In this document: positions 48,704 through 58,074 of the stretch, one piece after another
How positions within the stretch are numbered: the first letter of the stretch is position 1
How the letters are laid out: each line of letters starts with the position of its first letter
Assembly: GCA_902623255.1 (NCBI GenBank)
Contig: CACNSY010000008.1
Span: forward strand, 28,637 to 92,636
DNA: 64,000 bases
Direction of reading: 5' to 3'
Source: an uncultured Alphaproteobacteria bacterium
Lineage (GTDB): Bacteria; Pseudomonadota; Alphaproteobacteria; HIMB59; GCA-002718135
Notes under the pieces: generated by a model
Told to the model about the DNA's origin: nothing
Seen by the model: the letters and a program-made list of their open reading frames with translations, nothing else
Databases searched by the model: none
Program-made: the position numbers and the translations under genes

Positions 48704-49393
48704 TTAACGCAAGCTCGCTTGGTTAATATTTAATCCAACTCCCATAGTTGAAGCTATGGTAACCTTTTTTATAAAAGAACCCTTAACAGCGTCAGGTTTA
48801 CTTTTACTAACTGAAGAATAAAATGTTTTAATATTTTCTAACAAATCTTCTTCGCTAAAATCTAGTTTGCCAACACCAGCATGAACGATACCAGATTTAT
48901 CATTTTTGAATTTGACTTGACCTGACTTAGCATCTTTTACTGATTGAGAAATTTCATTTGTTACAGTACCAAGCTTAGGGTTTGGCATTAGTCCTTTTGG
49001 ACCAAGTATTTTTGCTACTTTACCTAATTTAGGCATCATATCTGGAGTCGCAATTAAAACATCAAATTCTATTTTTGATTTAGAAATTGTTTCAATCAAA
49101 TCATCACTCCCTACCAAATCGGCACCATTACTTTTTGCATCTTTTTGTTTGTCATCATTTGCAATTACTGCGACTTTTACAGTTTTTCCTGTTCCATTAG
49201 GAAGATTTACGACACCCTTAATATTTTGATCAGTTTTGTTGCTATCAATTCCTAAGTTGATAGAAATATCAATAGTTTCTTTAAACTTAACGAAAGATTT
49301 TTCTTTTAGAATTTTAATGGCTTCTAGCGGTTCGTAAGTCTTTGAAGTGTCAAAATTATTTAACATTTGTTTTCTATTTTTTGTTATTTTCAT
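48704..49393 (-). CDS. rplA: Ribosomal protein L1
   Basis: L1 (229 aa) builds the mobile L1 stalk at the E site and usually represses its own operon. VVNLPNGTGKTVKVAVIAND and the central DVLIATPDMMPKLGKVAKILGPKGLMPNPKLGTVT are diagnostic. Its start shares one base with rplK. Intergenic sequence downstream contains the L10 leader. Confidence 0.98.
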   Translation of the reverse strand: MKITKNRKQMLNNFDTSKTYEPLEAIKILKEKSFVKFKETIDISINLGIDSNKTDQNIKGVVNLPNGTGKTVKVAVIANDDKQKDAKSNGADLVGSDDLIETISKSKIEFDVLIATPDMMPKLGKVAKILGPKGLMPNPKLGTVTNEISQSVKDAKSGQVKFKNDKSGIVHAGVGKLDFSEEDLLENIKTFYSSVSKSKPDAVKGSFIKKVTIASTMGVGLNINQASLR

Positions 49394-49821
49394 TAACCAA
49401 CTACCTCCATACCCATTGAAACGGCAGAACCTTTAACCATGTTCATTGCCCCATCTAGATCAATGGCATTTAAATCTTGCATTTTTTCTTTGGCAATTTT
49501 TTCAATATCTTGCATTGAGACTTTACCTACTAATGATCTTCCAGGAGTTGAGTTTCCTTTTTTTATTTTTGCTGCTTTTTTAAGATAAAAACTTACTGGT
49601 GGTAATTTTGTCGTAAAATCAAAGCTTCTATCTTTGTATGCTGTTATAATAACTGGAATTGGCGCACCTTTTTCTAAATCTTTTGTTTTATCATTAAATG
49701 CTTTACAAAAATCCATTATATTCAACCCTCTTTGTCCAAGGGCAGGACCAACGGGAGGTGAAGGGTTAGCTCCTCCAGCAGGAATTTGTAATTTAATCAA
49801 ACCTAAAATTTCTTTAGCCAT
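49393..49821 (-). CDS. rplK: Ribosomal protein L11
   Basis: L11 (142 aa) begins [42 protein letters not shown] and holds the PP motif in [16 protein letters not shown]. It forms the GTPase-associated centre and is the sensor for RelA-type stringent response. It lies two bases behind nusG. Confidence 0.98.
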   Translation of the reverse strand: MAKEILGLIKLQIPAGGANPSPPVGPALGQRGLNIMDFCKAFNDKTKDLEKGAPIPVIITAYKDRSFDFTTKLPPVSFYLKKAAKIKKGNSTPGRSLVGKVSMQDIEKIAKEKMQDLNAIDLDGAMNMVKGSAVSMGMEVVG

Positions 49822-49823
49822 AG

Positions 49824-50357
49824 TTATACCTTTTCTACCTGAGAATATTCTAAATCAACAGGTGTTGATCTTCCAAAAATTGAAACAGCTACTCTTAATC
49901 TTGCTTTATCTTCATCTATTTGTTCGACCTCTCCATTAAATGATGCAAAGGGTCCATCAATTACTTTTACTTGTTCTCCAACATCATACATTATAGCAGG
50001 TCTAGATTTTTCTACACCATCAATAACTTGTTCAGATATTCTTTTTGCTTCAGCGTTACTAATAGGAACTGGTTTACCTTTATTTCCTAGAAAGCCACTT
50101 AGCTTTGGAGTTGTTTTAATAATATGCCAAGTGTCATCATTTAAACTCATTTTAATAAGAATATATCCAGGAAATATTTTTCTTTCTGTATTGACCCTTA
50201 CACCTCTTTTTACTTCAACAATATTTTGAACGGGGACAGATATTTCTTCTATATGTTCTTTAACTCCAAGTTTTGTTGCTTGGTCTAGGATGCTGTCAGC
50301 AACTTTTTTTTCATAACCTGAATAGGCATGAAGAACGTACCATCTTGCTTTATTCAT
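49824..50357 (-). CDS. nusG: Transcription antitermination factor NusG
   Basis: NusG (177 aa) has the NGN domain ([20 protein letters not shown], then [33 protein letters not shown]) and a C-terminal KOW domain ([22 protein letters not shown]). It couples transcription to translation and to Rho. Its start shares one base with the secE stop. Confidence 0.98.
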   Translation of the reverse strand: MNKARWYVLHAYSGYEKKVADSILDQATKLGVKEHIEEISVPVQNIVEVKRGVRVNTERKIFPGYILIKMSLNDDTWHIIKTTPKLSGFLGNKGKPVPISNAEAKRISEQVIDGVEKSRPAIMYDVGEQVKVIDGPFASFNGEVEQIDEDKARLRVAVSIFGRSTPVDLEYSQVEKV

Positions 50358-50572
50358 TAAAAACCTGAACCTATTTCAATTATTTTTCTTATTGAAAAAG
50401 ACCATATTTGATCGGTTAAAAGAAAAAATAATGAAAATAATATTATCAATAATATGACTATTGCAGAGGAAATAAAAGTATCTCTCCTTTGAGGCCAGGT
50501 TACTTTTTGTAATTCTTGTCTAACTTGTCTTACAAAAAGAGCTGGTGATGTTTTCTTTTTTTCAATATTCAT
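50357..50572 (-). CDS. secE: Preprotein translocase subunit SecE
   Basis: SecE is the short form (71 aa) with one membrane helix (ISSAIVILLIILFSLFFLLTDQIW) after the conserved amphipathic segment FVRQVRQELQKVTWPQRRD. It clamps SecY. The ATG lies 14 bases behind the tRNA-Trp CCA end, and only a weak purine stretch serves as ribosome site. Confidence 0.96.
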   Translation of the reverse strand: MNIEKKKTSPALFVRQVRQELQKVTWPQRRDTFISSAIVILLIILFSLFFLLTDQIWSFSIRKIIEIGSGF

Positions 50573-50586
50573 ATTTTCGTTTCTCT

Positions 50587-50662
50587 TGGCAGGAGTGGCA
50601 GGACTTGAACCCGCAGCCCCCGGTTTTGGAGACCGGTGCTCTACCAGTTGAGCTACACTCCT
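50587..50662 (-). tRNA. tRNA-Trp (CCA)
   Basis: The 76-nt tRNA has acceptor AGGAGTG, anticodon arm CCGGT-CTCCAAA-ACCGG (anticodon CCA), a TTCAAGT T-loop and genome-encoded CCA after discriminator G. It lies between tuf and secE, as in many proteobacteria. Confidence 0.97.
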
Positions 50663-50699
50663 AATAAGTAATGGCTAACTGATAGAGCGGTCTCTAAAA

Positions 50700-51890
50700 C
50701 TATTCAATAATTTCAGCAACAACTCCAGCGCCAACTGTTCTTCCACCCTCTCTGATTGCAAATTTTAAACCTTTATCCATTGCAATTGGAGACAAAAGAG
50801 TAACTTCCATAGCAATATTATCACCAGGCATTACCATTTCGGTTCCTTCTGGTAATTTAATTGTTCCAGTCACATCAGTTGTTCTAAAGTAGAATTGAGG
50901 TCTGTAGTTTGAAAAGAATGGTGTATGTCTTCCACCCTCTTCTTTTTTTAATACATATGCTTCAGCTTTAAATTTTGTATGTGGTTTTATTGAGCCTGGT
51001 TTTGCTAATACTTGACCACGTTCAACTTCTTCTCTTTTTGTTCCACGAAGAAGAACACCAACGTTATCTCCAGCTTCACCAGAATCTAAAAGTTTTCTAA
51101 ACATCTCAACTCCAGTACAAGTAGTTTTTTGAGGTTCTCTTATTCCTAGGATCTCGATTTCCTCTCCAACTTTAACTTGACCTTGTTCAATTCTTCCAGT
51201 TACAACCGTACCTCTACCAGAAATTGAAAAGACATCTTCAACTGGCATTAAGAAAGGCTGATCTACAGGTCGGCTAGGTTGTGGTATATGTTCATCAACT
51301 GCTTTCATTAATTCCATAATTGAATTTTTTCCAATTTCATCATCTCTACCTTCAAGAGCTGCTAAAGCTGAACCCTTAATGATTGGGATAGTATCACCTG
51401 GGAATTCATATGAAGTAAGAAGTTCTCTAATTTCCATTTCAACTAGATCAATTAATTCTTTGTCATCTACTTGATCAACTTTGTTCATGTATACTACAAG
51501 AGCAGGCACGCCTACCTGTCTAGCTAAAAGTATGTGTTCTCTTGTTTGAGGCATTGGTCCGTCAGCTGCATTAACAACTAAGATACCTCCGTCCATTTGA
51601 GCAGCACCAGTGATCATGTTTTTTACATAATCGGCGTGTCCAGGACAGTCAACGTGTGCATAGTGTCTTGCTTCAGTTTCATATTCAACGTGTGCAGTTG
51701 AAATAGTTATTCCACGCTCTCTCTCTTCAGGTGCTTTGTCAATGTTTGCATAATCTGTAAATTCTGCTCCACCTGTCTCTGCTAATATTTTTGTTATAGC
51801 AGCGGTTAATGTTGTTTTTCCATGGTCAACGTGACCAACAGTTCCTATGTTACAATGCGGTTTGTTTCTTTCGAATTTTGCTTTAGCCAT
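50700..51890 (-). CDS. tuf: Elongation factor Tu
   Basis: EF-Tu (396 aa) delivers aminoacyl-tRNA. G1 reads [18 protein letters not shown]3 [21 protein letters not shown], and G4 NKVDQVDD. The C-terminal [21 protein letters not shown] is intact. It is the only tuf in the window, placed between tRNA-Gly and tRNA-Trp like E. coli tufB, while the str-operon copy is absent. It begins 26 bases after tRNA-Gly. Confidence 0.98.
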   Translation of the reverse strand: MAKAKFERNKPHCNIGTVGHVDHGKTTLTAAITKILAETGGAEFTDYANIDKAPEERERGITISTAHVEYETEARHYAHVDCPGHADYVKNMITGAAQMDGGILVVNAADGPMPQTREHILLARQVGVPALVVYMNKVDQVDDKELIDLVEMEIRELLTSYEFPGDTIPIIKGSALAALEGRDDEIGKNSIMELMKAVDEHIPQPSRPVDQPFLMPVEDVFSISGRGTVVTGRIEQGQVKVGEEIEILGIREPQKTTCTGVEMFRKLLDSGEAGDNVGVLLRGTKREEVERGQVLAKPGSIKPHTKFKAEAYVLKKEEGGRHTPFFSNYRPQFYFRTTDVTGTIKLPEGTEMVMPGDNIAMEVTLLSPIAMDKGLKFAIREGGRTVGAGVVAEIIE

Positions 51891-51916
51891 TTTTTTACCC
51901 CAATAATATTTTGTTA

Positions 51917-51990
51917 TGGAGCGGGTGAAGGGAATCGAACCCTCGTAGCCAGCTTGGAAGGCTGGAGCTTTACCACTAAGCTACACCCGC
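51917..51990 (-). tRNA. tRNA-Gly (TCC)
   Basis: The 74-nt tRNA has acceptor GCGGGTG/CACCCGC, anticodon arm CCAGC-CTTCCAA-GCTGG (anticodon TCC), T-loop TTCGATT and encoded CCA. It precedes tuf on the same strand. Confidence 0.97.
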
Positions 51991-52048
51991 AACTAAACTG
52001 ACTGCTTCACACACTCACTTTAATGCTTTCATCCCATTACCTCCATAA

Positions 52049-52134
52049 TGGTGGAGGGGGTAGGATTCGAACCTACGTACGCTCACGCGGGCGGATTTAC
52101 AGTCCGCTGCCTTTAACCACTCGACCACCCCTCC
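52049..52134 (-). tRNA. tRNA-Tyr (GTA)
   Basis: The 86-nt class II tRNA has acceptor GGAGGGG, anticodon arm GCGGA-CTGTAAA-TCCGC (anticodon GTA), a long variable arm, T-loop TTCGAAT and encoded CCA. It is the first gene of the tRNA-tuf unit. Confidence 0.97.
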
Positions 52135-52152
52135 GTTTGAAGAAATTGGCCA

Positions 52153-52179
52153 ATACTAATAAATTAGCATATATGTCAA
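52153..52179 (-). promoter_or_regulatory. Candidate promoter for tRNA-Tyr/tRNA-Gly/tuf
   Basis: On the minus strand a perfect TTGACA (52179-52174) is followed by TAGTAT (15-bp spacer, 52158-52153) or TATTGG (18-bp spacer). The start would lie just upstream of tRNA-Tyr. The rest of the 170-bp divergent region up to rlmB shows no further feature I can name. Confidence 0.55.
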
Positions 52180-52304
52180 TCTAAAACAGCAGCTTCACCT
52201 TTGCAAAATACGTATACTCGTAAAAGCAACGGCCTTTTAGACAAAAAATGCCTTTTTGTACATATCTAGATTGTATTAATTAGACAAATCTGTGATATTA
52301 AATC

Positions 52305-53066
52305 ATGAGAAAGTTTAGAAATAATAAATCTAATAAAAACCAAGGAATTCAGACAATTTTTGGTCAACATTCTGTTAAGGCAGCCCTTCAAAATGATAAA
52401 AGAGAGAATATTGAGCTAGTAATTAGTAAAAATCAGAAAAATTTTGCCAAAAAATATGAATCTAATACACAAAAAATTACCATTCTTCCTCAAAATGAAT
52501 TCATAAGAAGATTTGGAAATGAAAACACAACGCAGGGAGTAGTTCTAAAAACAAAAGAGCTTACTTGGCCAGGTTTAGAAGAATTTGTAAAAGTAGAAAG
52601 TAAAAAATCAAAATCAGTAATATTAATTTTAGATCAAGTAACTGACCCTCAAAATATTGGCTCAATAATGAGATCATGTGCATTATTTGATTGTGCAGGA
52701 ATTATAGTTGGCAAAGATAATTCACCAGAACTGACTTCATCACTTTATAAATCAGCTTCTGGTGCTGCAGAAATTGTAAATTATATTAGAGTGACAAATA
52801 TTAGAAGAGCTATTTCTTTTCTTAAAAAAAATAATTATTGGATTTATGGCTTTGACAGTTCGAAAAATCAAAATTCAAAATTAAATTTTTCACAAAAATC
52901 AGTATTAGTTTTTGGCTCTGAAGGAAAAGGTATTAGAGAATTAGTAAAAAAGGAATGTGATGAAATAATTCAGATAAAAATGAAAAATAATTTAAAATTC
53001 GAAATTGATAGTTTGAATGTTTCTAATGCAACATCGATTGCTTTATATCAGTTTTACTCAACTTAA
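52305..53066 (+). CDS. rlmB: 23S rRNA 2'-O-methyltransferase, RlmB/TrmH (SPOUT) family
   Basis: The 253 aa protein has a short substrate-binding N-domain (IFGQHSVKAALQN) and a SPOUT methyltransferase domain. Its three motifs are visible: LILDQVTDPQNIGSIMRSCALF near 110, VLVFGSEGKGIRELV near 205, and the terminal DSLNVSNATSIALYQF that forms the trefoil knot. RlmB methylates G2251 in E. coli numbering; the subfamily member is inferred. It is the only plus-strand gene within the tRNA cluster, and its position among tRNAs is common in alphaproteobacteria. Confidence 0.92.
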   Translation: MRKFRNNKSNKNQGIQTIFGQHSVKAALQNDKRENIELVISKNQKNFAKKYESNTQKITILPQNEFIRRFGNENTTQGVVLKTKELTWPGLEEFVKVESKKSKSVILILDQVTDPQNIGSIMRSCALFDCAGIIVGKDNSPELTSSLYKSASGAAEIVNYIRVTNIRRAISFLKKNNYWIYGFDSSKNQNSKLNFSQKSVLVFGSEGKGIRELVKKECDEIIQIKMKNNLKFEIDSLNVSNATSIALYQFYST

Positions 53067-53077
53067 TACTATTAAGG

Positions 53078-53153
<76 letters not shown>

Positions 53154-53165
53154 ATCAATTTTGCA

Positions 53166-53194
53166 TTTATATTAAATTATAAATTCGACAAGAA
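53166..53194 (-). promoter_or_regulatory. Candidate promoter for tRNA-Thr
   Basis: Minus strand TTCTTG (53194-53189), 17 bases, TATAAA (53171-53166), with an expected start about six bases before the tRNA. The -10 is good and the -35 poor. Confidence 0.4.
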
Positions 53195-53203
53195 TTTTAT
53201 AAA

Positions 53204-53325
53204 TTAAATCCCAGGAATATAAGGAACTCCATCACCTTTTACTCTTTCGTTTAATTCACTTAATGTAGAGCATGCTGAGATTGGACTAAATACAAGAAAT
53301 AAAATTATTAATGTTTTTTAATCAT
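53204..53325 (-). pseudogene. Tiny lipoprotein ORF, frameshifted in an A-run
   Basis: Eight bases behind fdhA an ATG (53325) opens ATG ATT AAA AAA CAT TAA and stops at once. If the six-A run had one more A, it would read MIKKTLIILFLVFSPISACS followed by TLSELNERVKGDGVPYIPGI and a stop. That is a complete 40-residue lipoprotein with basic start, hydrophobic stretch and lipobox (ISAC). The coincidence of signal peptide, lipobox and stop makes a real gene likely. It may be broken, mis-sequenced, or expressed through slippage on the A-run. I know no function. It is too short for the ORF track. Confidence 0.6.
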
Positions 53326-53332
53326 TAAATAT

Positions 53333-56086
53333 TTATAGCTTCTCAATTTTTGCAGCACAATATTTAAATTCAGGAATTTTTCCATATGGATCTAAAGCTG
53401 GATTAGTTAAAAGATTAGCGGCAGACTCATTATAACAAAATGGAATAAATATGACTCCATCAGGAATAGCCCTATCTTGCCTTACTCTGATATCTATTGA
53501 GCCTCTTCTAGTTGTGACTTTTATTTTATCACCAGCTTTCATATTATTTTTAATTATATCTTTAGGTGATATTGAAACCGAAGGTTCTGGTTCAATGGCA
53601 TCTAAATTTGATGCCTTTCTAGTCATAGCTCCAGTATGCCAATGCTCTAATTGCCTTCCTGTGGTTAGTATCATCGCAAATTCTTTATCAGGAACTTCAT
53701 CTGGTGCAGTAACACTAGCTGGAACAAATTTACCTTTACCATTTTCGTTTGGAAACTTATCACCAAAAACAATTTCATCTCCTGGTGTAGTTGGAGACTT
53801 ACTTGGATAAGTTACAGAGTTTTCATTTTCTAATCTTTCCCAAGATATATTGTTTAATGAAGGCATTGTTAGTGACATTTCTTCATAAATTTCTTTTGGA
53901 TGTTTATATTTCCAATTTAAACCCATTCTTTTTCCAAGTTCGTTTGTTATCCACCAATCTTCTTTAGCTTGACCTGGAGAGAGTAAAGCTTTTCTTCCCA
54001 TCTGTACTTGTCTATTAGTATTAGTAACTGTTCCATTTTTTTCAGGCCATGCTGAAGCTGGGAAAATAACATCCGCATATGTAGCTGTTTCGGTTAAAAA
54101 AATATCTTGAACAACTAAATGCTCTAACATTTGTAGAGCTTCTCTTGCATGATTAAGATCAGGATCAGACATTGCTGGATTTTCACCAAGTATATACATA
54201 CCTTTAATTGTATTCTCGTGAATAGCATCCATAATTTCAACAACAGTTAGACCTTTTTTATCATCTAAAGAAGTGTTCCAAAGTTTTTCAAAAAAATCTT
54301 TATTATTATCTTTATCAACTAATTGGTAATCAGGATACATCATTGGTATAAGACCAGCATCAGACGCTCCTTGAACATTATTTTGTCCTCTTAAAGGATG
54401 TAAACCAGATCCTCTTTTTCCAACATTCCCTGTCATTAAAGCTAGAGAAATTAAACATCTAGCGTTGTCGGTACCATGTGTGTGTTGAGAAATCCCCATC
54501 CCCCAAAAAATTATTCCTTTATTTGTATTGGCATATAAGCGTGCTACTTCTCTTATAAGTTCTGGATCGATACCTGTTTCGTTTTCCATTATATCAGGTG
54601 AATAATTCATTAAATGTTTTCTTAATTTTTCAAATCCTTCAGTTTGTTTTTTAATATATTCGGAATTAAATAAATTTTCTTCGACAATAACATTCATTAT
54701 TGAGTTTAAGAGAGCAACGTCAGATCCTGGTTTAAATTGCAACATATGAGTTGCATGTTTTTTTAATGAGTGACCTCTAGGATCCATCACAATTAATTTA
54801 GAACCCTTTTTAGCAGCATTCTTAAAAAAAGTTGCTGCAACAGGATGATTTTCAGTAGGATTTGCTCCAATGACTATTATGACATCAGAATTTTCAACTT
54901 CATAGAATGGAGCAGTAACAGCTCCTGAACCAATAGTTTCTAATAAAGCAGCTACAGAAGACGCATGACAAAGTCTTGTACAATGATCAACATTATTTGT
55001 ATTAAAACCAGTTCTGATTAATTTTTGAAATAAATAAGCTTCTTCATTTGAACATTTAGCTGATCCAAAACCTGCAAGATTACTTTTACCATTTCTTTGT
55101 TTATTAAGTTTTAAAAATCCTTGTGCAGCATAATCTAGAGCTTCATCCCAGGATGCTTCTCTAAAATATTCATGAATATTTGAAAAATTAATACTTGGGT
55201 GTAAGTCTTTTTGTTTATCTTTAATTCTAATTAATGGCTTTGTAAGTCTTTCTGGATTATTTACATAATCAAAACCAAACCTTCCTTTTACACATAATCT
55301 ATTCTTGTTTGCGGGACCATCAACACCATTAACGTATTTAATTTTGTTATCTTTTACATTGTATTCTATCTGACAACCCACACCACAATAAGGACAAACG
55401 CTATCAATTTTTTTATCTACCTTACTATGGCCTACACCATCTTTATCTACAATGGATGCTGGCATTAATGCTCCAGTTGGACAAGCCTGTACACATTCGC
55501 CACATGCCACACATGTGCTATCACCCATTGGATCATCAAAATCGAATACAATTTTAGAATTTTCTCCTCGATATGCCATTCCGATGACATCGTTGACCTG
55601 AACTTCTCTACATGCCCTTACACAAAGATTACATTGGATGCATGCATCTAGATTTACAGCCATACTTGGATGAGAAACATCTGCCTGACATGAAGTTTTT
55701 TTTGGAAATCTACTTTCTTTAACTTCAACTTTATCTATCCATTTCCAAAAGTCAGAATTATTATCATGAGCAATTTCTTTTTTTGGCTGGTCTGCTAGGA
55801 GTAATTCAAAAACTAACTCTCTAGATTTTTTAGCCTTTTCTGAAGAAGTTTTTACCTTCATACCATCAGTTGGTTTTCTAATACAGGAAGCTGCCAACAC
55901 ACGCTCTCCTTCAATTTCAACCATACATGCTCTACAATTTCCATCTGCTCTATAGCCAGGTTTATCGGAATAACATAAATGTGGGATTTCTGTTCCAAGT
56001 CTATTTGCAACTTGCCAAATAGTTTCATCAGCATTTGCTTCAACTAAATTTTCGTTTAAATAAAATTTTGTTTTCTGTTTAGTCAT
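53333..56086 (-). CDS. fdhA: NAD-dependent formate dehydrogenase catalytic (alpha) subunit
   Basis: The 917 aa protein starts with a NuoG-like part: a 2Fe-2S site from Cys38, Cys51, Cys54 and Cys68, then ferredoxin-type clusters (CIQCNLCVRACREVQ, CVACGECVQACPTGA near 155-205). CPYCGVGCQIEY near residue 230 binds another 4Fe-4S cluster. The molybdopterin domain follows, with Cys in HCTRLCHASSVAALL as the likely metal ligand (cysteine, not selenocysteine). A molybdopterin-dinucleotide-binding domain ends the protein. It oxidises formate to CO2 in the cytosol. It overlaps the fused beta subunit gene by eight bases. Confidence 0.95.
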   Translation of the reverse strand: MTKQKTKFYLNENLVEANADETIWQVANRLGTEIPHLCYSDKPGYRADGNCRACMVEIEGERVLAASCIRKPTDGMKVKTSSEKAKKSRELVFELLLADQPKKEIAHDNNSDFWKWIDKVEVKESRFPKKTSCQADVSHPSMAVNLDACIQCNLCVRACREVQVNDVIGMAYRGENSKIVFDFDDPMGDSTCVACGECVQACPTGALMPASIVDKDGVGHSKVDKKIDSVCPYCGVGCQIEYNVKDNKIKYVNGVDGPANKNRLCVKGRFGFDYVNNPERLTKPLIRIKDKQKDLHPSINFSNIHEYFREASWDEALDYAAQGFLKLNKQRNGKSNLAGFGSAKCSNEEAYLFQKLIRTGFNTNNVDHCTRLCHASSVAALLETIGSGAVTAPFYEVENSDVIIVIGANPTENHPVAATFFKNAAKKGSKLIVMDPRGHSLKKHATHMLQFKPGSDVALLNSIMNVIVEENLFNSEYIKKQTEGFEKLRKHLMNYSPDIMENETGIDPELIREVARLYANTNKGIIFWGMGISQHTHGTDNARCLISLALMTGNVGKRGSGLHPLRGQNNVQGASDAGLIPMMYPDYQLVDKDNNKDFFEKLWNTSLDDKKGLTVVEIMDAIHENTIKGMYILGENPAMSDPDLNHAREALQMLEHLVVQDIFLTETATYADVIFPASAWPEKNGTVTNTNRQVQMGRKALLSPGQAKEDWWITNELGKRMGLNWKYKHPKEIYEEMSLTMPSLNNISWERLENENSVTYPSKSPTTPGDEIVFGDKFPNENGKGKFVPASVTAPDEVPDKEFAMILTTGRQLEHWHTGAMTRKASNLDAIEPEPSVSISPKDIIKNNMKAGDKIKVTTRRGSIDIRVRQDRAIPDGVIFIPFCYNESAANLLTNPALDPYGKIPEFKYCAAKIEKL

Positions 56087-57782
56087 AAGTTATTTCATTG
56101 CTAAAATATTTTAAAACTGAATTTAATGGGTTTGTTGCAGCTTGTCCTAAACCACATATCGATGCTTGAGCCATAACTTCACTTAAATCTTTTAATTTTT
56201 CCTTGTTCCAATTTTTTTCTTGCATTAATTTTACAGTTTTCTCCGTACCAGAACGGCATGGTGTGCATTGACCACAACTTTCCTCTTCAAAAAATTTTAG
56301 TAAATTAAGTGCAACATTTTTCATATTATCATGATCAGATAATACAACTACTGCAGCTGAGCCTAAAAAACATCCAGCATCCATTAATTCTTTCGATCCA
56401 TAATCGAGTGGAATATCATTCATAGTAGCGGGTAGGATACCACCAGATGCACCTCCCGGAAGATATCCTTTAAAAGTATGTCCATCTGCCATACCATCAC
56501 AATACTCATCAATTAATTGTTGAATTGTTATACCGGCTGGGGCAACTTTTACCCCTGGGCTCTTTACTCTTCCAGATACTGAAAAACTATGAAAACCCTT
56601 ATTTCCATTGGACCCCTTTTCAGCAAACCACTTTGGGCCTTTTTCAATTATATCTCTTACCCAAAAAAGAGTTTCTAAATTATTTGTTAAAGTAGGACAT
56701 CCAAATAAACCAATTTCAGCCACATAAGGCGGTCTATGCCTTGGCAATCCTCTCTTGCCTTCAATACTTTCTATCATTGCTGACTCTTCTCCACAAATAT
56801 AGGCTCCCGCCCCTCTTCTCACTATGAAAAAGTCTTTTGGAATTATTTCTTCTTCTTCCATTTTATTTATTTCATCAAGTAAAATTTTTATAACTGTTGG
56901 ATATTCATCTCTCATATAAATATAAACTTTTTGAGCATTTATGAAATAGGAGGCAATTAAAGCTCCTTCTAAAAATCTATGTGGATCACTTTCTAAATAT
57001 GACCTATCTTTAAATGTTCCTGGTTCACCTTCATCACCATTAACAGCAACATATTTTTTACCATTGTAATTTGAAACAATTTCCCATTTTTTTCCTGTAG
57101 GAAATCCAGCACCACCCTTACCTTTCAATCCACTTTCATTTAATGAATCTAAAACTTGTTTTTTTGAAATCACACCATTTTTTATTTTGTACGCAATTTC
57201 ATAACCACCATTTTTTTTATAAGAAGATAAATTTATATAATCTGGAATGAAGGGGTCAAAATTTTTTTCATCAATTATTTTTTTTACTTTATCAAAATTA
57301 GCCACATCAACATAATTTTTTCCTACGCAGACAGTAGGAGCAACATTGCATCTTCCCATGCATGGACCAGGTACGACTTTTATATTTTTATTCTCTAATT
57401 TTTTTATATCTTGAAGTAATTTGTGTGCGCCAAATAATTCACAAGTCAAACTTTCACAAACCCTTACAACATTCACTCGGTTATAATCTTTACTATCTTT
57501 AACAATATTAAAGTGAGCATAAAAAGTTGCAACTTCATAAATTTCAGAAAGTGGTAAGTTAATAATAGTTGATAAAGCTACCAGATGCTTATCGTACAAA
57601 ACACCAAATTTATCTTGTAATATATGCAAATATTCTATTAATTCGTCTCGCTTAAATATTAATCCTGAAAACAATTTAGAAACTTCATCTAAATATTTAT
57701 CTTCGACTTGTCTTCCTTTTGGAGTCCAACGTCTTTTCTTCTTTTTTAAAGAAGTTTCTGTTTGAGAAACAAATTTATCCAT
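56079..57782 (-). CDS. fdhB: Formate dehydrogenase diaphorase subunit, NuoE-NuoF fusion
   Basis: The 567 aa protein joins two subunits that are separate (FdsG and FdsB) in some bacteria. Residues about 1-160 are NuoE-like, with a 2Fe-2S site in VCESLTCELFGAHKLL and PGPCMGRCNVAPTVC. Residues about 200-567 are NuoF-like: GLKGKGGAGFPTGKKWEIV for NADH, VNGDEGEPGTFKDRSYLE for FMN, and ESCGQCTPCRSGTEK for a 4Fe-4S cluster. It passes electrons from FdhA to NAD+. The fused form is the FDH1 type of methylotrophic alphaproteobacteria. TATAAT lies about 10 bases before its ATG, so it may be nearly leaderless. Confidence 0.94.
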   Translation of the reverse strand: MDKFVSQTETSLKKKKRRWTPKGRQVEDKYLDEVSKLFSGLIFKRDELIEYLHILQDKFGVLYDKHLVALSTIINLPLSEIYEVATFYAHFNIVKDSKDYNRVNVVRVCESLTCELFGAHKLLQDIKKLENKNIKVVPGPCMGRCNVAPTVCVGKNYVDVANFDKVKKIIDEKNFDPFIPDYINLSSYKKNGGYEIAYKIKNGVISKKQVLDSLNESGLKGKGGAGFPTGKKWEIVSNYNGKKYVAVNGDEGEPGTFKDRSYLESDPHRFLEGALIASYFINAQKVYIYMRDEYPTVIKILLDEINKMEEEEIIPKDFFIVRRGAGAYICGEESAMIESIEGKRGLPRHRPPYVAEIGLFGCPTLTNNLETLFWVRDIIEKGPKWFAEKGSNGNKGFHSFSVSGRVKSPGVKVAPAGITIQQLIDEYCDGMADGHTFKGYLPGGASGGILPATMNDIPLDYGSKELMDAGCFLGSAAVVVLSDHDNMKNVALNLLKFFEEESCGQCTPCRSGTEKTVKLMQEKNWNKEKLKDLSEVMAQASICGLGQAATNPLNSVLKYFSNEITYD

Positions 57783-57822
57783 TCCAATTAATATTATACT
57801 ATATATTAAGTATCAGAAAACT

Positions 57823-58074
57823 ATGAAAGATTCAGTTGAAAATGAAGAATTAGTTCTTGATACTAGTGGTACAGAATGTCCTATACCAGTGCTTAAAGCT
57901 AGAAAACTTGCTTCAGAATTAAACAAAGATACAATTATTAAAATTATTGCAACTGATCCTTTGGCTGAAGCAGACTTTAAACATTATTGTGATCAGTCTA
58001 ACTATGAATATTTAAGTTGTGAAAAAATAAAAGATAAAATTGTAATTCGTTATAGATTTAAAATTAAAAATTAA
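57823..58074 (+). CDS. TusA-family sulfur carrier protein
   Basis: This 83 aa protein has the TusA/YeeD signature CPIPVLKARK with the persulfide cysteine at Cys19, and a two-layer fold pattern (TIIKIIATDPLAEADFKHYC). In E. coli TusA delivers sulfur for tRNA thiolation and molybdenum cofactor synthesis. Beside a formate dehydrogenase and fdhD, a sulfur-transfer role in metal cofactor maturation is an attractive inference. It diverges from fdhB across 40 bp and shares TTAA with the convergent moeA stop. Confidence 0.87.
   Translation: MKDSVENEELVLDTSGTECPIPVLKARKLASELNKDTIIKIIATDPLAEADFKHYCDQSNYEYLSCEKIKDKIVIRYRFKIKN

Noticed and set aside
52135-52304. Small RNA or riboswitch between tRNA-Tyr and rlmB
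   Set aside because: Several short repeats (AAGGC, TACG/CGTA) were seen but no consistent fold or known consensus; only the -35/-10 elements are supportable.
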